From: Pelargonium nanum
Lineage: Eukaryota; Streptophyta; Magnoliopsida; Geraniales; Geraniaceae
DNA length: 23,011 nucleotides
Assembly (NCBI GenBank): GCA_036897485.1
Contig: JAYMTF010001505.1
Coordinates: 1 to 23,011, forward strand
Direction: 5' to 3'
Shown here: positions 10,948 through 21,557 of the stretch, piece by piece
Position numbering within the stretch: position 1 is the stretch's first letter
Layout: the number at the start of each line of letters is the position of its first letter
Notes under the pieces: model-generated
The model's database searches: none
The model's input: only the letters and a program-made list of their open reading frames with translations
Told to the model about the DNA's origin: nothing
Translations under genes and position numbers: made by a program

Positions 10948-10999
10948 TAACTTTCTGTAGCCACCTAAATAATTTGTTTAGGTTTTAGAAATGGAGTAT

Positions 11000-11399
11000 T
11001 GACCTTCACTTCCATATGGATTATCAGAAAATATATCGAGCAAAATCAGAAAAGTCATCTAAATAAAATAAAACAAAAAAAATAAATGCCTATATAGAAT
11101 ATAACAATTAGCTGAGACAGATCTAATATTGCCAAATTGAATGTCATAAGAATTGAAATTGTGATAAATGACTCAAAGAACATATAAGATAACCAGATGT
11201 TACATTTGCATTTGCATAGACTTAACAAACAAATTGTCGCTCATAAATGAATAGTTAGGAAACTAGTTTCTTATTTCTTTTCTTTCCCACCCAACTAGGA
11301 CAGTTATTGCCCCCAAATCCAATGAGAGATTGCACCTACTAAGATAAAACCAGTGAAAAAGAAAGAAACCCTAGCCCTCCTCTTCCAATTTGGATTCCC
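11000..11399 (-). other. Probable 3' UTR of the RING-H2 gene
   Basis: Transcribed-looking sequence after the TGA stop with T-rich runs and no ORF. No canonical AATAAA close by, so the 3' end cannot be placed exactly. Confidence 0.4.
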
Positions 11400-14300
11400 T
11401 CAGGTAGACAAGCCTGTCATTTTGCATATCGGGCACGAATTCTTCTGCATCAGCCATTGCTTAATACAGTCGGTATGGAAATCATGCCCACATTCCACCG
11501 TTCCAACATCTTCTCCGTCCTTGTAGTCCTCCTGCATATTGTTGAACAATGTTTAATAGGGAAAGCTAAATCCTCGACATAGTCAGATGGGAAACATGGA
11601 AAACGAACAAAGAGACTATTAATATTCATTACCTGACAAACACAGCATGGTTCACCCTCCGTCTGAACACCAGCACTAGAAAATTTTCTTTGCTTTAGAC
11701 GGGAAGCTATAGTTTCTTCATTCAATCCAGTGCACACATTCCCAATGCGCTCTTCCAAAGCTAATAACTCCTGTAATAATCACCACATTGTAATGTAAGA
11801 ACAATATTTAATGAAGGAAACAGTATATTGAGATCAATTTCTGTGGATCTTACCTCGTAAGACATGTTATCAACATCGAGTCGCATGTCCCTATGCCGAT
11901 CATGAATATCAGCTACCCCAAAAAATATTGACTGGTCAAGGAGCATAACATCCTGGAAGAAAAGGGGGGCAATTAGTTAGCGAAAGTCAAGTAACTACCT
12001 ACCCTAAGTAATACAAGTTAATCGCAAGTCAGTTCACTTGTGTAAATAGCTAAATCAAACACATAAATATTGACCAATGAAGACATAAAATCTGGGTGTT
12101 CACTTCCATTTCTCCTTCTGCCTCATCAGGCAGTAAGTATTTTAAACTGTTCTTCTGTTTCTGTCACTTGATCGCTCCACTATAATAGTCTTGTGCGTGC
12201 ATATTGTAATGTAGACGTGGAAGTCCAATTCAAAAGCCTCAATGAATGTCAACATTTTACCCCCCAAAATGTTTATTTATAATCATATTCAACCAACTAA
12301 TTAGTAACTTAACCATTACAACATGATCATCAGTTCATCACAACCAAGAGGCCAACCATTCTTAGCTTCTTAAGAGGTTCACCAGTTGTCAGCATAAATA
12401 GAGGCTTTAGAATAAAGTGATTTTACTGATATACTATGCTAAAATACACAATATATGTCAAGAATCTTACCTCCAATCGTAAACCCTCACCCCTGCGCAT
12501 ACGATCTAAGACATTGCGTATCTGTTTCATACAAATTAACACGGTAAAGCTTCCGTTAATTAGTTGTTTTCCAGAACCATTTACAAATAGCAAAAACATG
12601 GAAGATAGAGGACATAAAACTTGGAAAATACTGCTGCCAAAAAATCTAAAACATTTACATAGAACCAAAGATACAAAACATGTTCACGTGAAATTTAAAA
12701 AAAATATATACATTTTACATACAACACTAGCCCTACATATCAACAGCATACATCTAAATTTAGAACTCACTTTCAACCACCTAATTGGTTACCAAAAAGG
12801 GGAAAAGGAATTTCTCCCCTCATAGTAAATACAGACTTCTAAAATGACATAATGCAACTAATGAGTTGACCATGATCACAAGATGAAAATTTCCAACTAC
12901 AGAAGCAAAATGAATAAAAAGGTAACTTTGGTTACTAACACATGTAATCATTGTCACACTGTCACTTTATATAAATTCAAGAGCAATCTTAATCAAAAAT
13001 TCAAAATAACTAAAAAAGAAACAAGAACTGGTCCTTGATATTTTTGTAATACACCAAACAGCACTATCAAGTATCAACTATGGTTTTCAAGAGAGAAAAA
13101 TATAATAGCCAAGTGAAAGTTCTAGGACATACCTCAGATGCAAGCCTACGTCTTCCATCACTGGCAGCAGCCAAAGTACGGAGTGAATTGGGAAATCCTA
13201 GAACACCATCACCTTGTCTCTCAACCCATGATGCTAGCCTTGGGTAAGGATGATGATGCCCAGGGTTACCAGCTCCTGATGGAAGTGCCATATCTTGTGA
13301 GGAAACTACAAGGCCTGAATGATGTGAAGGATGATTACTGTTCTGTCCTCCAAATTCAGAAACAACAGAAGAAAATAATGATTGCCGAACATATTCTGAT
13401 AATCTCCGTGGATGCCGTGAAAGAGGATTCTGGTCGGGAACCCAGGAAGGAGCTGTTGATGGATGAACGCCTGAACTTGAGCCAGCCCTAGATGTAGAAG
13501 CAACATCTCCAGTAACACTAGTATTTCCACCAGTTATGCTACTAATTGTTGGATTGTGAACCGACCTTCTTAATTGAGGTGCTGGTATGAACATAGGCTG
13601 TTCTAGAATGTGTCTCGGCATAGAATTTGACGAGCTGGTAGTTCTTGAGCTAGAACTTCCATTCCACCTAAATGGTTGCTCATTTTGTGGCAAAGTTGGA
13701 ACATTGATGGTCGCAGACTGGTGTGGTGGATTTGTATTCTCCGTCACTATAGCTGACCTGAAGTCCAGAGTATTATTGAAGGGAAGTCTTGATGCCTGCT
13801 GGGATGATGATCCAACAGAATGCCTAACAGCATTTGCTGTTGAAAACGAACTAGAGGATATTGAACCATGTTGGTTTGAAGAATTTATCCTTACACGTAA
13901 CTTTCTTTGGGAGCTATTGGCATTTCCCACTGCTCTCCGGTCAGGACGGCTGCCCAAAGATATTTTCAAAGCTCTTCCAGGCCTAGGATTCAACTGTTCT
14001 GATGGAGACGAAATACTTAAGCTACTGCCTACATTACTCCGAGCAGTTGCAGGAGGCCACACACTACTCTCTGCATGCTGAACATAGCTACCACTTCCTC
14101 TGACAGAAGACTGTCCAACATTTCCTTCAATGGCCTTTCTTTTACATGATACACGACGAGCTTCCAATGAAGAACCTGCTCTGCCATCATTCTCTTCCAC
14201 CAAAAATCCACCACGTCCTGGATGAAGGGAAAAAGGATCAGAACCACCAGCTGGTGGAATCCACTCATTTCCTGATCCACCAGACTCGTACAAATTATGA

Positions 14301-14770
14301 CATCCTATAATGGTTTCATTTAAGTTCAGACCATGAGGAATCGTATCGGAGTTGGCACTTTGGATCAACACCGAGTTCCTGTTAACATTGTCTAGTGATG
14401 GAATATTAGTAGGTTCATACCGCCTCTCTTCTAATCTTGGTCCAAGACTAATTCCAGCACCAGCATTGACTGAAGACGACCATCCACATACTACTTTCCC
14501 CTCATCATGGCTAACCTGTTGTTGTGTGTTGCTAGAACTTGGTTCTCCTATGCCCCATCCATTCAAGTTCTGCTGTTCAAGACCAACAGGATTCATAAAT
14601 GTAATATTTGTGACACCAGGTAGAATACAATCTGGTAATCGGGTTTCTGCTGGATTCCTGGTATTATTCCAGCAAATATGGGAATCTATTGCAGCGTTAC
14701 TTGATGAAGATCCTTGGTCAAAACTAAAGGATTCCGGCAATGAACCTACAGTACCTCTCTGCCCTTGCAT
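11400..14770 (-). CDS. RING-H2 E3 ubiquitin ligase, MBR1/MBR2/HIP1/RHG1A group, 685 aa
   Basis: Coding exons, in order: 13133-14770, 12471-12521, 11854-11952, 11633-11770, 11400-11531. Every junction is GT/AG in phase 0, and the stop is TGA. The first exon alone encodes 546 residues of Ser/Asn/Gly-rich, largely disordered sequence, with a basic patch RRVSCKRK (about 205-212) that could be a nuclear signal. The C-terminal RING-H2 is complete: Cys638, Cys641, Cys656, His658, His661, Cys664, Cys675, Cys678. Trp668 sits at the usual E2-contact position. The protein ends seven residues after the last RING cysteine. A helical stretch (RNVLDRMRRGEGLRLEDVM, LLALEERIGNV) precedes the RING, as in this family. 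Arabidopsis MBR1 and MBR2 ubiquitinate the Mediator subunit MED25. I infer an E3 role from the intact RING; the target here is unknown. Confidence 0.95.
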
Positions 14771-14797
14771 TAGGGCTTATATTAATATCCTTATAAA

Positions 14798-15573
14798 CTA
14801 AGTAAAAAGGCTCCCAAAATGCTTGAACACAAACAGGACAAGGCCCACACTTTCTGGCAAATCTGAAACACCATGGCAACAAAAAGAAGATCAGAGGCAG
14901 CAAACCAATGAGCTAAAATGATTCTCAACAAGACCTGCTTTCAGCAAACCAATATTGAAAAAAGAAAATGCATATGAAAGGCACAAGGTTGCAACTACAT
15001 TTTTTTCAAATAATCAAACGAAAGAAACAGAAATTGATGCCAAAATATTGCTTATAATACATAACCCTCAAGCAGAACAGATGGCATCTTCAAGTGCATA
15101 GTATCTGATCAATGTACACATTTTCAAAATCAACAAGGCAAAAACCATCAGAACTAAATATCTACATACCAATCTTCAGCAGCATAAATCAAATTAGCAT
15201 CAATAAGAGGCCCAATAATTCTAACCCAAATGAAAGTCAGAGATTTAAAAGGTGCAACCTTTAGACTAGACACAACCTCCGATTAAAGAAAAACAAATAT
15301 GTTAGCACCAATATTGGCTCAAAATAGAGAAACTTTCCAAGCTCTGAGCCACCACCACCCAGCTTGTACAAAGCAAAAAAACAGTTTCTTTCTCATACAC
15401 CAAACAAGAAATGAGAACCCAACAACAGGTTAAAGAGACTCAATCAACAGATGCAAAGAGAAAACATCATGTCCAGATTAAAACACCCACAGATTATGAA
15501 ACCGTCTCATCATCACCGATCAACCACCAAAAAATATATACGCAATAAAAATAAAGAGAACCCAGAAACTTAC
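14798..15573 (-). other. Probable leader intron of the RING-H2 gene
   Basis: On the minus strand a strong donor, AAAC/GTAAGT, lies at 15573-15572 at the end of a CT-rich leader (about 15574-15860). A pyrimidine-rich acceptor TTACTTAG ends at 14798, 28 bp before the start codon. Excision would remove about 776 bp of AT-rich, ORF-free sequence and join the leader to the ATG. Long leader introns are common in this family; transcript data are lacking. Confidence 0.6.
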
Positions 15574-15860
15574 GTTTAGGAGAGAAGAAGAAGCAGGTTG
15601 ATGCAAAAACTTGAAAGAACGCAGAGCAATATAAATCCAGAAGATTAAATTAAAAAGAAAGACCCAACAATCTCCATGTTCTTTCCATGTGAAACAAACA
15701 TTAAAAACAAACTCAGTTGAGCAAAAGGAGGAGAGGAGGAGAAGAAGAAGAAGAGAAACCCAAAACAAAAATGTAAACAAGAAAAGAGAAAAAGAAAGAG
15801 GAAGAGATCAAAAGGGAGAGTAATCTGTAAATTACCCACAATTAATTGAGACCAGTTTCT
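15574..15860 (-). promoter_or_regulatory. CT-rich 5' leader exon of the RING-H2 gene
   Basis: Long C/T-rich runs on the minus strand (15700-15830) give spurious Leu/Phe-rich ORFs but look like a plant 5' UTR. The TATA-like TTATTATACAGTATAA at about 15882-15897 lies at a plausible distance upstream. The start of transcription is not fixed. Confidence 0.45.
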
Positions 15861-15899
15861 TTCCATTTCTCAAACCCACAATTATACTGTATAATAAAA

Positions 15900-16680
15900 T
15901 AATTTAAAAAAAAAAAAAAAACGACCCACCTCCCAATGAGCGGCGATTCGGCGAAGCCTTGTTTCCATTTACAATTTTACATTAGCTCACGCCTCACGCC
16001 AAGGCCAAGCACCTTCCTCTTTCTCACTCCTTTTTTGGTCACATGTCTCTTCTTCCTCTAATCACATTTTATTTACTACCAGTAACAGTTTTATTTTATT
16101 TTTTATTGTAGAAGCTTTGTTGGTGTAATTAATGTGAGCCCACACACAATACATAGCTTCTTGGATACCTAATTTGAGTGTGTAAATTTTGACCGACTCT
16201 TCTTCTCTCTAATATGTCTTTGTTCGCATCACATGCTTTGCTTCGTGATATTTAATATGGACTACTTTATTATTTTTGTGGCCATCTGCATAAACGTATT
16301 GAGATGTGCCTTGGACTCTAATTTTGTATTTATTGCCACACCAATATATGGAACATTTTCCACCAACATTTTCAGCACTTCCGCATAGGAATGGTTTCTA
16401 CTTTCTCATCTCAACTGCTATCACTATCTCTATCAACTTGGTATACGAATAATTGAGATGGGAGGAACAATTCCAAGATTATAAGTGAATAGTGATTACT
16501 TGTCTCAAAATCAATCTTCACCTTTTTGTTTTTGTTAAAAATAAGTTTAGTTACTTGTAATTAATTTTTCTTTTTAAAATGTAAGCTATGTTAGAACTTA
16601 ATTTGAGTACCTTGTTGTTCCATCTACATTTTTTTATCTACCTACTATGTTCTACAAGTTTGTGCTCTCTCTTTCTCTCC
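15900..16680. other. Promoter-side intergenic region, no gene
   Basis: Upstream of the RING-H2 gene. It opens with an A17-like run at 15904-15921, then AT-rich sequence. No ORF, RNA gene or clear repeat was recognised. Confidence 0.45.
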
Positions 16681-17375
16681 GCCGTTTTAAGAGTCAGCTA
16701 GAGTTTTAGTTGGCTACGATTGCTTTTGATTTTCATAGCGGCGGCAGTCTCATGAATTTGCACATAGCAAATTGCGGTATTTCTCGTTTAGATAGCGAGT
16801 CTTATTTTGATAGCAAGTTAGGGGTTGTTAAGGTTTGTAGTGCGGCGTAGATTCGCGGGAAAGTTTTTATTGGTGTTTGGCAGGACAACAAGTGGCGGTT
16901 GCAGAGAAGAATAAAGTGATTTGGAAGGTGGTGGTTTGACCAAAGTCATCGGATCAGTCTTCGAGTTTATTGTCGAATCAGATGATAGACCCGATGGTTG
17001 CGAGGGGCCGTTGAAAAAGTCATCCACGTGGCCGCATTGAACTTCAAGTGCAATCGTTGTCAGTTGTTTGTATTTTTCAGGCTGGAGGGGAGGATTCCAG
17101 TGCCTTCAACTTGATAATTCAGGCAGATGAGGAGGATTCCAGTGCCTTTGGTTTGATTATTCAAGATGTTTCAGCCATTGTAGCTCAATTCAGTAGTGTC
17201 AGTTTTTTATTTTCTGGTTGGTCTTTGAACCGAGTAGCCCACAAATAAATTAGGTTTTGGACTTCTTTGTCAGACTTGTCTGGGTGGATTGATTTTCAAG
17301 CCCCCGAATTTATGTCGTCTTTGTTATCGTTCGATTTGAATTAATATATTATTACATTTTGCTTAAAAAAAACAT
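16680..17375 (+). mobile_element. Possible degraded LINE remnant with A-rich tail
   Basis: A G/C-richer block begins near 16680 and ends with an ATTAATATATTATTACATTT segment and an A8 tract at 17366-17373. That resembles the 3' ends of plant L1-type elements. No reverse transcriptase or endonuclease motif is left. Short ORFs (17048-17248 plus, 16818-17027 minus) have no recognised domain. A decayed gene is the alternative. Confidence 0.3.
17090..17165 (+). repeat. In-frame direct repeat, period 42 bp
   Basis: GAGGATTCCAGTGCCTT recurs at 17090 and 17132. In the plus-strand frame each unit reads as a 14-residue block, EDSSAF.LIIQ. The period is a multiple of three, so the frame is kept, but no larger protein is visible. 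Confidence 0.7.
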
Positions 17376-17591
17376 GTTGTACAACGGCGAGGTATAATTC
17401 GAGTTTATTGTTTTATCTTTTTAATTTTCCGTGTACAAATAAAAAGTATAAGATTAAATTCTTTGAAAAAATGAGTCTTTTGTGAAGATCCTAACACTTT
17501 ATAACTTTTTGTGTAGATGCTCTAATATGCAGTCCATATGCTTTTTAGGGATAATGTAAATACTTGTTTAATTTTATATTAAAAAAAATGA

Positions 17592-17799
17592 GGTTAAGGA
17601 TCCTAAGTCATGAATTATTTCGCTTAGGCTAAGCCACCAATGAGATTATGACACATCATTTAAAATGTTTGGATCCAACGGGTCGCTCCGCTCCCACAAA
17701 TTCACTTAGGTGGGTAAATGAGTATTTTAATGTGGTGACAAGATCTTATTGGCTTGGCTTAGGCTAAGCCAAAAAATTCTTGATTTAGATTCCTTATTT
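17592..17799. mobile_element. MITE with long (about 60-bp) terminal inverted repeats
   Basis: The left arm from TAAGGATCCTAAGTC (17595) and the reverse complement of the right arm from TAAGGAATCTAAATC (ending 17796) align over about 60 bp. Each contains GCTTAGGCTAAGCC-type near-palindromes followed by CCAATNAGAT. The internal loop is only about 85 bp and non-coding. A-rich flanks on both sides hide the exact target duplication, so the superfamily (Mutator-like or other) is open. Confidence 0.7.
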
Positions 17800-17920
17800 C
17801 TGAAAAAATACTCATTTTGATGATTACAATGATACTCAGGTAGTCTAATGTTTGTCATCCCTCCTTTTGCCAAACCATCTTACAATTGAATTCTTCCTTC
17901 TCATAAGATCAATACGAATA

Positions 17921-18006
17921 ACTTAGAGTTCTATGAAGTTGCGTCGTTGTCCCTAAATCTTAAACCCTAAACGATAATTTAGAGTTTTATGGAGTTGTGC
18001 CGTTGT
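17921..18006. repeat. 30-bp direct repeat around a telo-box
   Basis: Units at 17921-17950 and 17977-18006 agree at 25 of 30 positions. Between them lies TAAACCCTAAAC (17961-17972), one and a half plant telomere repeats, which is also a known promoter telo-box. No gene start follows closely on either strand. Confidence 0.6.
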
Positions 18007-18009
18007 TAC

Positions 18010-19160
18010 TTGTTAGAGATAGCAATGTGAATTGGTTGGAGTACTAAACTTGTTGGTGCGGCCTCTGATGCTCTTGCGGAATAATGACGATCTAGGGAAA
18101 CTGAATCTTGGCATTCGTATTAGCTGTACTTAGATTATATTTAACTTTGAAACTTACTCTCTTTCAAGTTTTCTATTTATTATAAAATTGTGATTCTCAT
18201 TATTAGAAGTTTCTTACTTAGAGTACATAGAAAGAATCAAGTTTTTGAGGACTATGTCCTTATTTGTGGCCAACTGAAAAGCCAACAATGTGTAGATTTT
18301 CTTACTAAATTTTGTTTTAACTATCCAACATATGTTGACTTCTTAATTCACCCACTTGTTGGTGCTCTTGATTTATTCCTAGTTTTGTACTGATGAGGTT
18401 GCCCAACACGCCTTAATTTCTTATATATATGCATTTCAATAAAATAAAAAAATAAAAACTAAAAACTAAAAACATAACATGATTAAGTTGTGATTGTTGG
18501 TGGAGAAGCTTGTGGGCAATATATATGTGGTGTTGAGATTAACTTGGTTTAAAGGAAGTGTGAAACGAACAAGTACAAGTACAAGTAAAGAGGTGTGGAC
18601 TGGACAGCTCCTTCCCAAACCATAAGCATCCGAGCATTGCAGCTTCTCCCATATTTGGTCTAAGACCTTGCATCTTCATATTCTTACTTTTCTTCTTTAT
18701 TAAAATTAAGAAAATACAAGCTACTCTCCACTCAAATTATATTATATTGTATTATATTAGCCTAATGTTAATCTGATCTAATCATAATCTAGTGTTGTAG
18801 TGTGAGGATATGAATAATAACAAATTTTTTAAAAAAAATCCCATATCTTCCTTTGCTTTTGTTCTTTTCCAACAATACACAAACATTGACAACTTCTTGA
18901 AAGCAAAACCACAGTGGTTGGTTCTATTCAACAAAGAGGATAGGCTTACACAGCAAACATTTTCAACCAAATGCTTCATCTTTGGTGATTGTAGACTATA
19001 GCACTAGCATTTATTTAGCAACAATGAGGATAGAGGATAATAGGACCACCCACCTTTGATAGCATACACAATATGTTAAACTTAAATTCAGAATTTACAC
19101 AAGTTAAAAAATGAAAAGAGAAAAGCAAGAAACAAGGGAAGGACATCAAGACTTACATAT
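18010..19160. other. Intergenic, no gene recognised
   Basis: AT-rich with scattered short ORFs. A (ACAAGT)n-like tract lies at 18569-18588. A 37-codon minus-strand ORF at 18539-18652 has no known domain. A 9-bp inverted pair, GGAGAAGCT (18502-18510) and AGCTTCTCC (18641-18649), is too weak to call a precursor hairpin. Confidence 0.45.
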
Positions 19161-19164
19161 ACAG

Positions 19165-19191
19165 CATCATCATCATCATCATCATCATCAT
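19165..19191. repeat. (CAT)9 microsatellite
   Basis: Nine perfect CAT units in intergenic sequence. Confidence 0.97.
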
Positions 19192-20289
19192 ATTCATGGC
19201 CTTTGAGTCACATTTCATCTTTAACTCATAACAAATTTAAGAACAAAGCCTGTGCATCCCCCAACCCATCACCTTATACAATTATAGAATAATAAAACTG
19301 AAAAATATCTTGCAACCAAAACAACCATCATTTCTCAGCAATTACAGCTCTTAAATCTTTCTATTAAATAAAAGCTGTTTAAACAATGAGAGAACAACTA
19401 TGGAGAACAATAACAATATCATATTGATGTATGGATGCTAAGTACTCAGACTGCTTCATATTGTCAGTTACACATTAAAAAAAAGTCAACATTGTCTGCT
19501 GCGATTGCAAAGCTGTCTGTAAAAATTATTAAAAGGACATGCCTTTCCACTACACAGCAATTGCAATCAGCAACCCTTTTTTTTCTGCTTCTATATCACA
19601 ATGAATGCATTACCAAACCACTTGTGGGTGGGAGTTTAATTGGAATTTTAATTTTGTACATGACTGATAGCTTTCACGGGCAAGGGTACAGAGGTAGGTT
19701 CTTGGCAGATAAGCCCACTAGCTATTGTATATCCTATATACCTTATAAAACTTTCCAAACCATACCAAAATGAGAGATAGAAATAGGAGGCAATAAAAAA
19801 ATGACTAATGCCGGCAGAAAAGTAAATACAACAGAGCATGACACCAATAGTTGAGATATGAACAAAACTAATGGAGAGAACACAACCCGCATTTAGGAAG
19901 TGAGAGTAACAACATGGAGAAAACAGAGAACACACCATAAGCAATGTATAATCGTTAAGTTCATGAAACCTGATAAAATTCTCCAGCCAACAGAAAATGT
20001 GTAATATAGACATTTTGTAAACACTAAATCTAATTTCATGGCTAGTTTAGGCAGCTGTATATAATTGCCAAAAAACCGTGGTAAACATAGGTCTAAATAT
20101 TTCAGTAATGTGAGCAACTCTAACTTCTGTTTCATCTACAAATCTGCGTCATTGCACAAAACCAGGAAGAAAGAAATAATGTTTAGTAGGGAAGGGAAAA
20201 GCCAATTGCAATCCAAACTAAATAACTAAAGGAATAGTGACTGGCAAGATACAATGCTGCTATAGAAAGTAATCAAAGGGGTCGTTGCC
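19192..20289 (-). other. 3' flank of the acidic membrane protein gene
   Basis: Sequence after the TGA at 20290-20292. Part of it is probably 3' UTR. Minus-strand ORFs (19648-20013, 19893-20135) are Cys/Phe/Leu-rich with no domain and look fortuitous. Confidence 0.4.
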
Positions 20290-21557
20290 TCAATCATCAT
20301 AAGGATAGTTACCTCTATCATAGGGGTCCTCAGCTCTATCAATTGGGTCCTCAACTCTATCATTTGAGTCCTTGCCGGTAACAACAATGGCCTCGTCATC
20401 GCTGCTATCTTCATCATAATCATCGAGAAAGTTTTCTTCATCATCATCATCATCTTCTTCTTCTTCTTCCTCCTCATTTACATCCACATCCATATCCATA
20501 TCCACATCCTTATCTTCATTCTCATTATCATTATCATCTTCGCCTTCATCGTGATAACCTTTTTTTGTTAGAGCAGCCTCTTCTTCAGAATATTGAGTTG
20601 CTACAGCATCTTCAGTGCGATAATGAGTTGGGGTATCCAAAATCGCCGCTTCTAACCAACCTTCAACTTCTTTAGACGTTTCCTCTGCATAAATGTCATC
20701 TAATTGGCGTTCCAATGGTTCCAAGGATTTCTGCAATCGAATACTCTTCCTTCTAAAAAAGAAATATATGATGCTGTCCAGTACCAAACGTCGCCCATCC
20801 TGATTGATGATGATCCAAAGGTACTGCAACGAGATCAGAGTAGATATGAATGTCAAGTAATGCCAAATGTCAAAAAGGAAAACAATAATGTGACAGTATC
20901 CCCATGAATATTTTCAGGAGAGCCTAATCTCCCTAAAAAATAATGTACTAAAATTCGACAGCAATGATATTTAATAGCACTACTATGGTTCTTGCAACCA
21001 TTACTCGTAAAGATAAACAAGGCCTAAAGTTGTTTTGCTAAAGCATGATAAAAATCTAATTGATCTTATTTCGGCCACCTCAATATTTCCATATAGCAAA
21101 GTGAAAAGAAAAATAATCCTCGTTAACAAATAGTTCAATTTAAGATTTGAGTTGCTACTATATCAAGTATTTGGAAAATGAAGATCATTAATTAGTTATT
21201 GTTTAAGTTTTAAAAAAAACACAAAAAACAAAATAAAGGTGTTCAAAGGTCATTAGCTAATTGACAGAGAAAAGACAATCTTATTACCAATAGAATAAGG
21301 CCACTGGTCGCTAAGAACACTTGCAAAAATTCACCACCAGGGTCATCCTCTGATCCATCGCCACTGTCACCATCGCCGCCACCACCACGTGGAGGTTTTC
21401 CTTCACTGCCTCCATCTCCCCCACCGCCGTCGCCGCCACCACCACCACCAACTCTATCATCATATTCTTGCTTTTCAATCTGTTTCCGTAATACATCCTC
21501 TATTGAATTCTCTTTGAAACTTCCCGTAGCTTTCTCATTAGATTTCCATGGAAAACC
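20290..21557 (-). CDS. Unidentified Gly/Asp-rich single-span membrane protein with acidic tail, 5'-partial (268 aa visible)
   Basis: Two coding exons are clear: 21288-21557 and 20290-20823. They are joined in phase 0 across a 464-bp GT/AG intron, ending in TGA. Visible order: a charged N-terminal piece (SIEDVLRKQIEKQEYDDR), then a Gly/Asp/Ser-rich linker. Next is one hydrophobic span, VFLATSGLILLYLWIII (about 80-96), split by the intron, followed by a basic anchor (FFFRRKSIRLQK). Then come a helical charged segment and EGWLEAAILDTP. The protein ends in an extreme Asp/Glu tail (about 60 residues) and three 7-residue EDP.DR-type repeats. I infer a single-pass organelle or endomembrane protein with an exposed acidic tail. 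The Gly-rich linker before one span recalls small plastid membrane proteins, but I cannot name the family. Upstream exons, with any transit peptide, must lie past 21557 and probably outside the window. Confidence 0.8.
20304..20366. repeat. Coding minisatellite, three 21-bp units
   Basis: Units start at 20304, 20325 and 20346. Each encodes seven residues (variants of EDPIDRA) at the extreme C-terminus of the acidic protein. The last two units are the most alike, suggesting recent expansion. Confidence 0.75.

Noticed and set aside
10782-10964. Minus-strand 60-codon ORF rich in Pro/Trp
   Set aside because: It is produced by the repeated GCCCAA/GGGCTT motifs and has no domain, splice partners or 3' signal.
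13138-14801. Several plus-strand ORFs of 117-164 codons
   Set aside because: They lie antisense to the large first exon of the RING-H2 gene, whose frame, splice sites and family match are clear.
15520-15866. Leu/Phe-rich minus-strand ORFs resembling membrane peptides
   Set aside because: They are a by-product of CT-rich leader sequence of the RING-H2 gene.
18190-18393. Plus-strand ORF with a faint likeness to the end of a copia RNase H domain
   Set aside because: The likeness rests on a few residues (VDFLTK and a final GAL-like word). No catalytic motifs or LTR are nearby.
18499-18652. Possible microRNA precursor
   Set aside because: Only 9 paired bases (GGAGAAGCT) around a 130-bp loop; no match to a conserved plant microRNA that I recognise.
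21311-21496. Minus-strand ORF rich in Val/Ala/Met
   Set aside because: It is a shifted frame of the Gly/Asp-rich exon, where phase 0 joins cleanly to the next exon.
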